IMG/VR virus record: IMGVR_UViG_3300046010_009191
Location: 1-28,546 of that record
Origin: a virus
Strand: one strand, 5' to 3'
DNA length: 28,546 nucleotides
The position numbers and the translations under genes were made by a program. The notes under the pieces are model-generated. The model saw only the letters and a list, made by a program, of their open reading frames with translations, did no database searches and was not told the origin of the DNA. Below, piece by piece: positions 14,650 through 21,617 of the stretch (position 1 is its first letter; every line of letters starts with the position of its first letter).

Positions 14650-14819
14650 TTCTTCACGTTCAATTCGGCCAGAGCTTGATAATCAGACTCTTTAGGGAAA
14701 GAACGATTAAGTTCTTTTATCAAACGATCATACTGCTCAGGGTCGCGTTCCTTCAGGCGAACCTTTTGAACTGGTGTTAAACGGTTAAACTCCAAAACTG
14801 TGTACGTTTTTTGTGCCAT
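14646..14819 (-). CDS. 57-residue protein heading the leftward operon, unknown
   Basis: This ORF is short but well supported. The ATG (complement of 14817-14819) has GGAGA about six bases upstream on the minus strand, and its TGA overlaps the ATG of the next minus-strand gene (ATGA). The product is charged and helical: MAQKTYTVLEFNRLTPVQKV at the start, then a KERDPEQYDRLIKELN helix. There is no membrane segment or known motif. It is the first gene transcribed leftward from the divergent control region, so it is probably an early phage protein. Confidence 0.72.
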   Translation of the reverse strand: MAQKTYTVLEFNRLTPVQKVRLKERDPEQYDRLIKELNRSFPKESDYQALAELNVKK

Positions 14820-14840
14820 AAAATATCTCCTTTTTTGGCG

Positions 14841-14882
14841 TTGACAAACTTTGTACCAAAAAAATACATTACTTGTACCAAG
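14841..14882 (+). promoter_or_regulatory. Divergent early control region: promoter with twin operators
   Basis: TTGACA at 14841-14846 is a perfect -35 box; TACATT at 14865-14870, 18 bases on, is a fair -10. Two near-identical sites overlap it: TTTGTACCAAA (14850-14860) and CTTGTACCAAG (14872-14882). Both are TTG-TAC-CAA cores with palindromic outer arms, and their centres are 22 bases, two helical turns, apart. The first covers the spacer and the second the start region, so a dimeric repressor bound here would block rightward transcription. The Cro-like gene at 14911 is the likely regulator. The leftward promoter must lie in the same 90 bases but is not clear. Confidence 0.7.
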
Positions 14883-14910
14883 TTTTGCAACTGATTAAAT
14901 AAGGAGGATT

Positions 14911-15099
14911 ATGAAGAGTCAGCAGAAAGCCCTTTTATCGCAGCTAAAAACTGCAATCAAGATAAAGGGTCTTGCGTGGGTAACTAATGAACTAGGTTAT
15001 CGCTCAGGAAACACAATTATGTTTTGGTTCAAAAATGGAAAAATTCCTGACAGAACAGTTCCGTCAGTAATTGCTTTAACAGATAAAGGAGTAAAGTAA
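14911..15099 (+). CDS. Cro-like small helix-turn-helix regulator
   Basis: A 62-residue protein, the first gene of the rightward operon, with AAGGAGG four bases before ATG. The middle reads GLAWVTNELGYRSGNTIMFW then FKNGKIP, which fits a helix-turn-helix of the Cro/CI type: a first helix AWVTNELG, a turn at YRSG, a recognition helix NTIMFWFKNG and the KIP end. It lies immediately downstream of the twin operators and would be expected to bind them. There is no repressor gene next to it in this window, so the switch may be simpler than lambda's or may use a distant repressor. Function is inferred from motif and position. Confidence 0.7.
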   Translation: MKSQQKALLSQLKTAIKIKGLAWVTNELGYRSGNTIMFWFKNGKIPDRTVPSVIALTDKGVK

Positions 15100-16068
15100 A
15101 TGAGTATCTTATCCCAGGCCATTACAGGAAGAAAAATCAAACCACTTGCCATTCTAGTTTATGGCGTTCATGGCATTGGTAAAACAACACTTCCAAGCGA
15201 AGCGGCAAATCCGATCTATGTTGGTTCAGAAGAAAATGACGAGATTGATTCTGCAAGACTTCCAAAAGTTGTGAAGTGGAGTCAATTCATAGACCAGCTA
15301 AAAGCTTTGCGTGACGAAAATCACACATATAAGACACTGGTTATCGACACAATGGATTCACTTGAACAAGTTGCACAGGCAGAAATTCTTTCTGGCAAAG
15401 AAGCTAATAAGTCTATGGCCACAGCAATGGGCGGCTACGGCAAGGCTTACGAGAAAATGGCAGAAATGTTTTTGGACGTAAGAGATAATTTTCTGGCCCC
15501 ATTGCGTGATGCCAAAGGAATGAACATTGTCATTCTTGCACACGCTGAGAAGTCAAAGCATGAAGACCCTATGACGCTCACAAGCTATGACACTTTTTCG
15601 ACCTCGTTACATAAAAAGGTAAAACCGATTTTCCAGGATTGGGTTAGCGCAATTCTATTCATCAACTACTGGAGAGCCAAAACTTCATTGAATGATGGCC
15701 GTGAAGTTGCTTTGGGTGATGGCTCAAGAATGATTTATACAGAGGAGCGACCAAGCCACGTTGCCAAAAATCGCTTTGAGCTTCCTTATGAAATTGAATT
15801 TGAGAAGTCAGGAACATGGGCGAAACTTGTCAAGCACATCAAGGATCACTATGCCCAGGCACCACAGCCAGAGAAAAAAGAAGAAGCCCCAGAGATTGAA
15901 ACAAATGCAAACGCTGAAGCAATCCAGGTAATGAAGGCTATTGATGAGCTTTTTGCCAAGGTTCCAGATGAGCAAAAGGATCGCATTGCCACATCAATCA
16001 AAAGAGCTGGAAAAGAACTAAGTGAACTAAACCGCATTTATAAAAAAATGCAAACTTTGACCAAATAG
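15100..16068 (+). CDS. Sak4-like RecA-fold ATPase (AAA_24), recombination
   Basis: A 322-residue protein. Walker A is at residues 22-30 (GVHGIGKTT) and Walker B at TLVIDTMDSLE with D83. The YVGSEENDEIDSARLP segment between them and the HAEKSKHEDP region fit the phage AAA_24/Sak4 group, ATPases of the RecA-fold that promote single-strand annealing. The C-terminal ~60 residues are Pro/Glu-rich, then helical. The gene starts directly after the Cro-like stop. An SSB-like gene follows 10 bases later, the usual partner of Sak4 proteins. A role in recombination or replication repair is likely. Confidence 0.82.
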   Translation: MSILSQAITGRKIKPLAILVYGVHGIGKTTLPSEAANPIYVGSEENDEIDSARLPKVVKWSQFIDQLKALRDENHTYKTLVIDTMDSLEQVAQAEILSGKEANKSMATAMGGYGKAYEKMAEMFLDVRDNFLAPLRDAKGMNIVILAHAEKSKHEDPMTLTSYDTFSTSLHKKVKPIFQDWVSAILFINYWRAKTSLNDGREVALGDGSRMIYTEERPSHVAKNRFELPYEIEFEKSGTWAKLVKHIKDHYAQAPQPEKKEEAPEIETNANAEAIQVMKAIDELFAKVPDEQKDRIATSIKRAGKELSELNRIYKKMQTLTK

Positions 16069-16078
16069 GAGCAGACCA

Positions 16079-16603
16079 ATGAAAACAGGAAAAAATAAGT
16101 GCATTATTACCGATATGGGCGTGGGTGAGTCTAAAGAAAAGAAAACCCCATATTATGTTATTGGCTTTGAAAACGAAGAAGGCGAAAGCATTGACTACAT
16201 TGCTTACCTCACAGAAAACACCGCCGAGAGACAGCTTAAAGTCCTCGCAGACCTTGGATATAAGGGCAAGAGCTTGGCAGATATGGCAGACACCAACAAA
16301 AAGGTTTCTGACCTATTCCCTGCGCTTGAAGAGGCTATTTATGTTGTTGTGGAAGAAGAAGGCTACACAACAGACGATGGAATCCAAAAGACTCGCAAAG
16401 TTGCCAAGTGGGTTAATGTTGGCGAGCGTGGAGGCGTTAGCAAGCTTGAGCATAAGCAAGCCGTCACAGTCTTCAAGGCATTGAGCTTTGATGGCGACCT
16501 GGCAAGAATCCGTCAGGGACAAGCGGCTCCAAAGGCGGCTAAAAAGCCTGATACAAAGCCAGCACCAAACTCTGATTTTGTAGCAGATGACATTCCATTC
16601 TAA
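16079..16603 (+). CDS. Single-stranded DNA-binding protein with DDIPF tail
   Basis: A 174-residue protein with a beta-rich N-terminal domain of about 125 residues, an Ala/Lys/Pro-rich linker (AAPKAAKKPDTKPAPNSD) and an acidic C-terminal tip ending in DDIPF. That acidic, Phe-ending tail is the SSB hallmark for binding partner proteins. The N-terminal part is an atypical OB-fold and has no close match to cellular SSB. Its place next to the Sak4-like ATPase fits. GGAGCAGACC precedes the ATG. A strong terminator follows, so this closes the first early transcription unit. Confidence 0.85.
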   Translation: MKTGKNKCIITDMGVGESKEKKTPYYVIGFENEEGESIDYIAYLTENTAERQLKVLADLGYKGKSLADMADTNKKVSDLFPALEEAIYVVVEEEGYTTDDGIQKTRKVAKWVNVGERGGVSKLEHKQAVTVFKALSFDGDLARIRQGQAAPKAAKKPDTKPAPNSDFVADDIPF

Positions 16604-16609
16604 CCATCA

Positions 16610-16631
16610 GGGGCCTTCGGGCCCCTTTTTT
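16610..16631 (+). terminator. Rho-independent terminator after the SSB gene
   Basis: GGGGCC (16610-16615), a TTCG tetraloop and GGCCCC (16620-16625), followed by six T. This is a textbook terminator with a stable UUCG loop. It leaves only about seven bases before the next ATG, so the next gene depends on read-through, antitermination or its own start signal. Confidence 0.92.
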
Positions 16632-16638
16632 ATTTAAT

Positions 16639-17301
16639 ATGAAAATCACTTTTTTTGACCTGGAAACAACAGATAAATCAGCCGTAAATGGTGAAATCAT
16701 TACGGCGCATTTCACAACTATAAAGGACTTTGACTATGAAAGAAGTATTGATTCACTCGATATTAAACTCAAGCCACATACCTGGAAAGAAGAAGCAGCT
16801 AAGATTCACGGAATCACTAGAGAGGAAGCTTTTGATTTCCCAGAGCGACTACAGGGACTCAGAGCCGTTTATAGCTACCTCAAAAGGCACGTTGATGGCT
16901 ACTTTTGCTGTCATGCTAATGCTCACATTTTCGGCCGTCACGGGCATTTTGATTGGCTATCAATCGCCAATAACATGGCTCAAATAAGTGATAAGGCATA
17001 CTTCGCTTTCAATAATGAATTTGGACAAGCAAAAGTTATATCGACTCACACAATGGCAAAAAAACTAATTTCGCTCAATTCATATAAATTAACTGAATTG
17101 GCCAAAAATTTTAATTACCAATATAAAGCCCACGATGCAAAAGAAGACGTTTGGGCAATGATCCACGTCTTTAGGGAATTGACCCAAAAAATGAACCAAA
17201 GTGATTGGCAAAATCTTTACGATTTAGGACACTATTCAGGAACATTAAATTGGGACAGATGCAGAGTGGATCAAAACTTTTTACCCCTGGAGGGACTATG
17301 A
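16639..17301 (+). CDS. DEDDh-type 3'-5' exonuclease (DnaQ-like)
   Basis: A 220-residue protein with Exo I motif FFDLETT (D7, E9) and Exo III motif AHDAKED (H165, D170). The KIHGITREEAFDF segment near residue 55 is the region typical of DnaQ-type enzymes (IHGI). It would remove nucleotides 3' to 5', either as a proofreading subunit or in recombination. It starts only seven bases after the T-tract of a terminator and has no Shine-Dalgarno sequence, unlike almost every neighbour. This suggests leaderless or weak initiation. The next gene overlaps by four bases. Confidence 0.85.
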   Translation: MKITFFDLETTDKSAVNGEIITAHFTTIKDFDYERSIDSLDIKLKPHTWKEEAAKIHGITREEAFDFPERLQGLRAVYSYLKRHVDGYFCCHANAHIFGRHGHFDWLSIANNMAQISDKAYFAFNNEFGQAKVISTHTMAKKLISLNSYKLTELAKNFNYQYKAHDAKEDVWAMIHVFRELTQKMNQSDWQNLYDLGHYSGTLNWDRCRVDQNFLPLEGL

Positions 17302-17588
17302 CTAACAAGGCAGCCGTTGAATCGGCAAATGAAGTATCTGAGTACAAAATAAGAATTTTTGCCCAGGCGGTTCTTTATCAAAGAAAGAAAGTACCTCAAA
17401 CCAAGTTTGAAAATAATGGCTTTGGGATAACCGTACCAGTAACGATTGATTACGATGAATTTGAATGCCCACAATTTGCCACCAACTACAATGGCATTTA
17501 TATCAGAGAAAATGATCTTGATATGCTTATGAAAAAACTATGTGAACAAGTTAAAAACTCTATGAAGAAAAAGGGACTAATTATATGA
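17298..17588 (+). CDS. Small protein, unknown
   Basis: The ATG at 17298 (GGAGGG four bases before it, overlapping the exonuclease stop as ATGA) is preferred over upstream in-frame codons. The 96-residue product begins with a helix and then has strand-rich segments (FGITVPVTIDYDEFECPQF) and a final helix with KKLCEQVKNSMKKK. No enzyme motif or membrane segment is visible, and I do not recognise it. It belongs to the exonuclease-helicase operon. Confidence 0.68.
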   Translation: MTNKAAVESANEVSEYKIRIFAQAVLYQRKKVPQTKFENNGFGITVPVTIDYDEFECPQFATNYNGIYIRENDLDMLMKKLCEQVKNSMKKKGLII

Positions 17589-17857
17589 GTAACGATTTTG
17601 AAACCCATCCAATTGGAACAGCAAACAAACTTAAAGAACTGACTGAGCTGGTTGATAAAGGATCATTTGTTATGACCCAGATGAAGGGTATTAATGATTC
17701 AAACGTGGTAACCATTCACCGCCAAAATGTCACGATAAGTAACCTTGTTCAGACCAAGAACAAAGCGATAGAGCTGATGAAAAAGTTGATAGAGGATGCC
17801 CCAAGCAACAGCAAATCAATATTTAAGGCAAAACTTTTTATTCAAGAGAATTTATGA
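17585..17857 (+). CDS. Small helical protein, unknown
   Basis: A 90-residue protein starting with an ATGA overlap with the previous gene. Mostly helical (KLKELTELVDKGSF start; NKAIELMKKLIEDAP near the end), with a polar strand-like middle (NVVTIHRQNVTISN). It has no cysteine, no membrane segment and no recognisable motif. Tight coupling on both sides places it in the replication operon; its role is unknown. Confidence 0.65.
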   Translation: MSNDFETHPIGTANKLKELTELVDKGSFVMTQMKGINDSNVVTIHRQNVTISNLVQTKNKAIELMKKLIEDAPSNSKSIFKAKLFIQENL

Positions 17858-17931
17858 GTTTTTCAGTTTTTATGGAAATTGGTGCTATCTTGACAATTTT
17901 TCTAGCAATTTTAATTGTTTTATTTAACTGA
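17854..17931 (+). CDS. 25-residue single-span membrane microprotein
   Basis: A 25-codon ORF starts at an ATGA overlap with the preceding gene and stops six bases before the helicase ATG, filling the gap exactly. The product is MSFSVFMEIGAILTIFLAIL followed by IVLFN: a short polar tip and one strong hydrophobic span. The upstream AAGAGAA is a weak ribosome site, so translation would rely on coupling. Exact fit between two coupled genes supports a real gene; the small size means chance cannot be excluded. Confidence 0.5.
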   Translation: MSFSVFMEIGAILTIFLAILIVLFN

Positions 17932-17937
17932 GGATTT

Positions 17938-19458
17938 ATGAGCCTACCAACACCCAGACCATACCAAGCTCACGGACTTAATTTAACCAGAAAAGCATAC
18001 GCTGAAGGACACAGAAAAATATTGTTTTGGCTCGCAACAGGAGGCGGCAAAAGTGCCATATTTTTAAATTTGACAGCAAATCTATTAAAAAGTGGAAGTC
18101 CAACAATCATTGTCATGCGCAGACGACAATTGATATTCCAGACAAAAAATCATTTTGAAAAATGCGGCATTAAAGCATCAGTCATTATGGGTAACTCGGC
18201 AGGGTTCGATCCATCTTGCAATCTTCAAATTTGTTCAATAGATACCGTCATTCGCCGTGATCTATCGTTCCTTACAAGATTCAAAGCTTGCATTGTTGAT
18301 GAGTGCCATGATGCCACATCAGAATCGTATCAAAACTTTTTTACTAAGATTAACGTCCCTCTTTATATTGGTCTAACGGCCTCACCGTTTCCAGTAGGCA
18401 AAAAAGTTCATGATTTTTGGACTTGTTGTGTTAATCCAATCCAGGCATTTCAGCTAAGAGATATGGGATTTCTTGTTCCTTGTGATCTATTCATTCCACC
18501 GGAAGTGGATTTATCAGACATAGCCACAGACTCAAAAACTGGTGACTACAAATCAAAGCCACTTTCTGAAAAAATGTCAAAATTGGAAATTATTGGCGAC
18601 GTGGTTAAGACATACCAGGAAAAGGGTGGTGGTAAGCCAGCCCTTTGCTTTGGAGTGGATAAAGACCACAGCATCAAGCTGGCAGATGAATTTAATCAAA
18701 ATAACATTCCAGCCGTCCATTGTGATGAATCCACTCCGCAGGATCAGCGTGATCTTGCCATAGCCAAACTAAAGAGTGGCCAGATCAAAGTCCTATGCAA
18801 TGTGAACATTTTTTCCACCGGAGTTGATATTCCAGAGGCAGAAATTGGAATCATGGCAAGGCCCACAAAATCAGAAATTCTTTATATTCAGCAAGTGGGG
18901 AGGCTTTTGCGACCATATAGAAAATGCGGCAAATGCCAATCCGGCTACGATAACTCCCCAGCTTGCCCTGTTTGCGGCTACGACAAGCCGGAATACATCA
19001 AGACCAGGGCCATAATCCTGGATCATGGTGGTAACACCGGAAGGCATGGAGAGCCATACGCGCCAAGATATGCGGCATTGAAAGAAGAGGATAAGGAAAC
19101 TTCTGAAAAGGCTAAAAAAGAGCGTCCACTTATCAAGACTTGCACATCATGTTTTTATGCCTATTCAGCAAAATTATCAGTTTGCCCTTCATGCGGTAAT
19201 GAGAAGACCAGGGAGAGAATTGTTAAAACAGCAGATGGAAGCTTGCGACCTTATGATGAATTTGAGCTGATTAAAAACACATTGGCAGAGCTGGATACGG
19301 TTCAAAAGCTAAAAGGATTCAAGGCAAATTGGAAGTATTTTAAGCTTATTGAAAAATTTGGTGAGACAGCTATGAAATATCAAAAAGATTTCAATATACC
19401 TAAATTCGTACCTAAAGTAATAGCGCAGCAAAAGCAAAAGGGGATTGTTTATAATTAG
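17938..19458 (+). CDS. SF2 DEAD/DEAH-like helicase with two zinc ribbons
   Basis: A 506-residue protein. Motif I is at residues 32-39 (LATGGGKS), motif II is DECH at 121-124, motif III is TAS (GLTASPF), and motif VI is QQVGRLLRP from 318. The order of motifs matches RecG/UvrB/type-I-restriction-like SF2 enzymes. Two four-cysteine clusters follow: C330, C333 with ACPVCG, and C402-TSC with VCPSCG near 417. These zinc ribbons probably bind DNA or a partner. It would unwind or remodel DNA in replication or recombination. Start ATG has TGAGGA upstream. Confidence 0.9.
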   Translation: MSLPTPRPYQAHGLNLTRKAYAEGHRKILFWLATGGGKSAIFLNLTANLLKSGSPTIIVMRRRQLIFQTKNHFEKCGIKASVIMGNSAGFDPSCNLQICSIDTVIRRDLSFLTRFKACIVDECHDATSESYQNFFTKINVPLYIGLTASPFPVGKKVHDFWTCCVNPIQAFQLRDMGFLVPCDLFIPPEVDLSDIATDSKTGDYKSKPLSEKMSKLEIIGDVVKTYQEKGGGKPALCFGVDKDHSIKLADEFNQNNIPAVHCDESTPQDQRDLAIAKLKSGQIKVLCNVNIFSTGVDIPEAEIGIMARPTKSEILYIQQVGRLLRPYRKCGKCQSGYDNSPACPVCGYDKPEYIKTRAIILDHGGNTGRHGEPYAPRYAALKEEDKETSEKAKKERPLIKTCTSCFYAYSAKLSVCPSCGNEKTRERIVKTADGSLRPYDEFELIKNTLAELDTVQKLKGFKANWKYFKLIEKFGETAMKYQKDFNIPKFVPKVIAQQKQKGIVYN

Positions 19459-19504
19459 CTTAGTTGGTGCAAAATTTGTATAAATTATAAAAGGAGAAAA
19501 TTTT

Positions 19505-19951
19505 ATGAAAGATAAAATCAAAGAAGCTTGTAAGACATGGAAGGCGCATAATCTTAGTGGCGACCAAAGTATTTTAATCCATGACCTATGTGAAAGAGCA
19601 TGGCAAGCCTGCGCAGAATGGATGCTGAGTCAGGTACACGAAAAATTTGAGGACTATGAAAAAGAATATTGGGACACAGACTTATTATGCGGAAAAACCA
19701 GCAGAGAGTGGACTGACCAAAATCATGTTGAAATGGCTACATCGTATCAACGTCGAGCATGGGACGCAGCTCGCCTTTCAAGTGCCAAAGAGATTATGGA
19801 GAAAGATGAAAGAATTAAAAAATTAGAATCCCTTATTCTTTTGACTGACTATTCTGTGAAAGACCAGCAAATGAACGATGTCGCAATAGTTCAATGGCAA
19901 TCCTATTTGCTAGATTTCCCAGAACTCGCCAGCAAGAAGGAATCAACATGA
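19505..19951 (+). CDS. Unknown protein, W/E-rich helical
   Basis: A 148-residue protein with a strong AAAAGGAG site before ATG. TATAAA-like boxes and a TTGGTG at 19464-19491 could form a weak promoter. The product is helical with several Trp/Cys residues in the N-terminal half (CKTWKAHN, CERAWQACAEW) and a coiled-coil-like KEIMEKDERIKKLESL region. I do not recognise it. It opens a run of small genes, five of which overlap at stop/start codons. Confidence 0.68.
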   Translation: MKDKIKEACKTWKAHNLSGDQSILIHDLCERAWQACAEWMLSQVHEKFEDYEKEYWDTDLLCGKTSREWTDQNHVEMATSYQRRAWDAARLSSAKEIMEKDERIKKLESLILLTDYSVKDQQMNDVAIVQWQSYLLDFPELASKKEST

Positions 19952-20262
19952 AACCACAAGAAACCGTCAAAGACAGAGCAAGGCAAGCCTACTTAGATCA
20001 ACAGACTCAAGACTCTGAAGGTGGTTGTGGTCAGCCGATTGGGTTTATTTATGGCTTTATCGCTGGTGAAGAATCAGGCGAGCGAATCGCACTTGAGAGA
20101 TTGGCAGAGTCGTGCAAGTACGGAGATTGGTATGAAGCGTATAAAGATGAAGACTCTCCGAGATACTTTATTCCAGATTATAAAATTGAAAGATTTAAAG
20201 AGCGCGAGATCGAACTCCTTGCAAAAATTGAGCTACTGGAAAAAGAAAAGGAGAAACAATGA
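19948..20262 (+). CDS. Small protein, unknown
   Basis: The ATG at 19948 is chosen over an upstream in-frame start because AAGAAGG lies eight bases before it and it overlaps the previous stop (ATGA). The 104-residue product has a glycine-rich GGCGQPIGFIYGFIAGEESGE region near residues 24-44 and a coiled-coil end (KEREIELLAKIELLEKEKEK). The coiled coil implies an oligomer. No known family. Confidence 0.65.
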   Translation: MKPQETVKDRARQAYLDQQTQDSEGGCGQPIGFIYGFIAGEESGERIALERLAESCKYGDWYEAYKDEDSPRYFIPDYKIERFKEREIELLAKIELLEKEKEKQ

Positions 20263-20456
20263 TCTTTTTTAAGTTTATTTTTATAGTTTCACTTGTGCTT
20301 ATTTCCTTTATGGCAACTGGTAGCTTGTGGATACTGGTTCTCGGCTTATTTACAGACAGACTACCTACTGATTGGATAGTTCTTCTTCCTCCTGTGGTGC
20401 TAACGGTCGGCTTATGGTGTTTAATCGTAGTCAAAGCAAATAAGGAGAAAGAATGA
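20259..20456 (+). CDS. Two-span membrane protein, unknown
   Basis: A 65-residue protein starting at an ATGA overlap with the gene before; AAGGAG lies eight bases upstream. Two hydrophobic spans are visible: about residues 3-30 (FFKFIFIVSLVLISFMATGS...) and 40-59 (IVLLPPVVLTVGLWCLIVV), separated by a short TDRLPTDW loop and ending in a charged KANKEKE tail. Position within the early operon rather than the lysis cassette suggests host takeover or exclusion rather than holin function, but the layout alone cannot decide. Confidence 0.68.
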   Translation: MIFFKFIFIVSLVLISFMATGSLWILVLGLFTDRLPTDWIVLLPPVVLTVGLWCLIVVKANKEKE

Positions 20457-20812
20457 GCGCGATTAGTAACATCGAAGATTTTAAAAAAGAACCTATCATC
20501 TCACAGGTAAATGATCTGTTGGTTCACTATAAGCAGTCTCACGATGATCTGTATAAGCAAAAAGCAGCAATAGTTCGGGGAGAGCTAGAAGAACTCACCA
20601 AGCTACGCGCCCTTGTGAAGGATGCAAAAAATATGGCGGAGTTTTATGGTGAAAAAGATCATTGGTCTGCCGAGACAAGCAATCGGTGTAGCTCCATGTT
20701 AGCCGACGATCATGAAGATGTTTTTAGAGACTCTCACAAAGGATTTGTGGCCGGTCGCCACGCCAGAGAATTTTTATCCAAGCATAAAGAATTAGTTAAG
20801 GAGGAAGTGTGA
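20453..20812 (+). CDS. Small helical protein, unknown
   Basis: A 119-residue protein with AAGGAG five bases before an ATGA-overlapping start. It is helical and charged throughout, with a KQKAAIVRGELEELTKLRALVKD coiled-coil-like region near residues 35-57 (shown in part) and a FVAGRHAREFLSKHKELVKEE C-terminus. It contains no known catalytic motif. The C-terminal FVAGRHAREFLSKHK resembles the GxxxGxxxAxxxL tails of other small early phage proteins that I cannot name. Confidence 0.65.
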   Translation: MSAISNIEDFKKEPIISQVNDLLVHYKQSHDDLYKQKAAIVRGELEELTKLRALVKDAKNMAEFYGEKDHWSAETSNRCSSMLADDHEDVFRDSHKGFVAGRHAREFLSKHKELVKEEV

Positions 20813-21009
20813 AGGAAATAATGGAGATATTTAGAGCGCCGGAGCTTACCATTGACACAAAGATAAGTGTCATTGAGAAGCTTGGTAGGGCACTCGACGA
20901 TCAGTTTGGTATGAACTGGACAAAAGAAATAACCGATGAGTTGATAGGTATTCTTGAGGACGCCAAAGCGCAAATAAAAGAAGATGCCGAAAGAGAAGTT
21001 TTATTTTAA
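20809..21009 (+). CDS. Small acidic protein, unknown
   Basis: A 66-residue protein starting GTG at 20809, four bases after AAGGAGG and overlapping the previous stop codon. An ATG at 20821 with AAGGA four bases upstream is an alternative start that would trim four residues. The product is helical and acidic (KISVIEKLGRALDDQF, then EDAKAQIKEDAEREVLF). No family recognised. Confidence 0.6.
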   Translation: MKEIMEIFRAPELTIDTKISVIEKLGRALDDQFGMNWTKEITDELIGILEDAKAQIKEDAEREVLF

Positions 21010-21042
21010 CACCCGCCCATAGTGGCGAATAAAGGAATCGGA

Positions 21043-21240
21043 ATGATTAAACCACTCATAGCAATTGGCATAATGGCACACAGGCATTTTTTCGGTTATT
21101 GCGTAAAAGCAGACCTGGCACTTAAAATCGCTCCACCTATTTTTAGGATTGATTTTATTCTATGGTCTAACCTTGAATTTTTAATCGAAACACCGTTTTT
21201 TCATATCCACTTTTTTGTAAATCCACACGACCATGAATAA
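21043..21240 (+). CDS. Small His/Phe-rich protein, unknown
   Basis: The ATG at 21043 has AAGGA six bases upstream and is preferred over GTG at 21022. The 65-residue product is rich in Phe, Ile and His and is probably a beta sandwich: AHRHFFGYCVKADLALKIAP then FRIDFILWSN and FFHIHFFVNPHDHE. The clustered histidines near the C-terminus could bind a metal. Small phage proteins with a similar HRHFFG... pattern occur, but I cannot give a family. It overlaps the nuclease gene by eight bases. Confidence 0.6.
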   Translation: MIKPLIAIGIMAHRHFFGYCVKADLALKIAPPIFRIDFILWSNLEFLIETPFFHIHFFVNPHDHE

Positions 21241-21586
21241 ATACGCTGAACACCAGAGATTGCTTCAAGAAACAATCCTATTCACCCAACAGAAATTTCC
21301 AAAGATAAGAATTTTCCAGCGTCACGTTGGGCTTTTTTATACGGCAAACAACACGCCAATAAAGATCAATCAGCCTGGAATGGCAGATGCTTGGGGATGG
21401 CTTCCACTTTCGGAATATACGCTAATCATAGAGATTGAATTTAAAACTGGTAATGCAAAGCAATCAAAAGAACAAAAAGCATGGCAAGCTTTCTGTCATT
21501 CAATGGGAGTGCTTTACATTTTGTGCAGGGATAAAGAAGATGTTTCAAAACAAATAAGGGCCAGATTAAATGTTACTTTAAACTGA
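21233..21586 (+). CDS. VRR-NUC-like PD-(D/E)XK nuclease
   Basis: A 117-residue protein of the usual length for stand-alone VRR-NUC nucleases. Core motifs: PGMADAWGW (D in the GxxD position, near residue 51), then the metal-binding IIEIEFKTGNAKQSKEQKAW around residues 66-84 with the E-x-K-T-G pattern and Q near the GxxxQ position, and HSMGVLYILCRDKED at the end. Such enzymes act on branched or structured DNA, such as Holliday junctions. It sits just upstream of the primase-helicase. The start ATG overlaps the previous gene and has no clear ribosome site, so coupling is likely. Confidence 0.8.
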   Translation: MNKYAEHQRLLQETILFTQQKFPKIRIFQRHVGLFYTANNTPIKINQPGMADAWGWLPLSEYTLIIEIEFKTGNAKQSKEQKAWQAFCHSMGVLYILCRDKEDVSKQIRARLNVTLN

Positions 21587-21617
21587 CCCTTAAAAACCCC
21601 AGACCAATGGAGTCACG

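Noticed and set aside
17890-17926. TTGACA box before the helicase gene as a promoter
   Set aside because: TTGACA at 17890 has only poorly spaced -10 candidates (14 or 25 bases), lies inside the micro-ORF, and the helicase gene is well served by the upstream operon.
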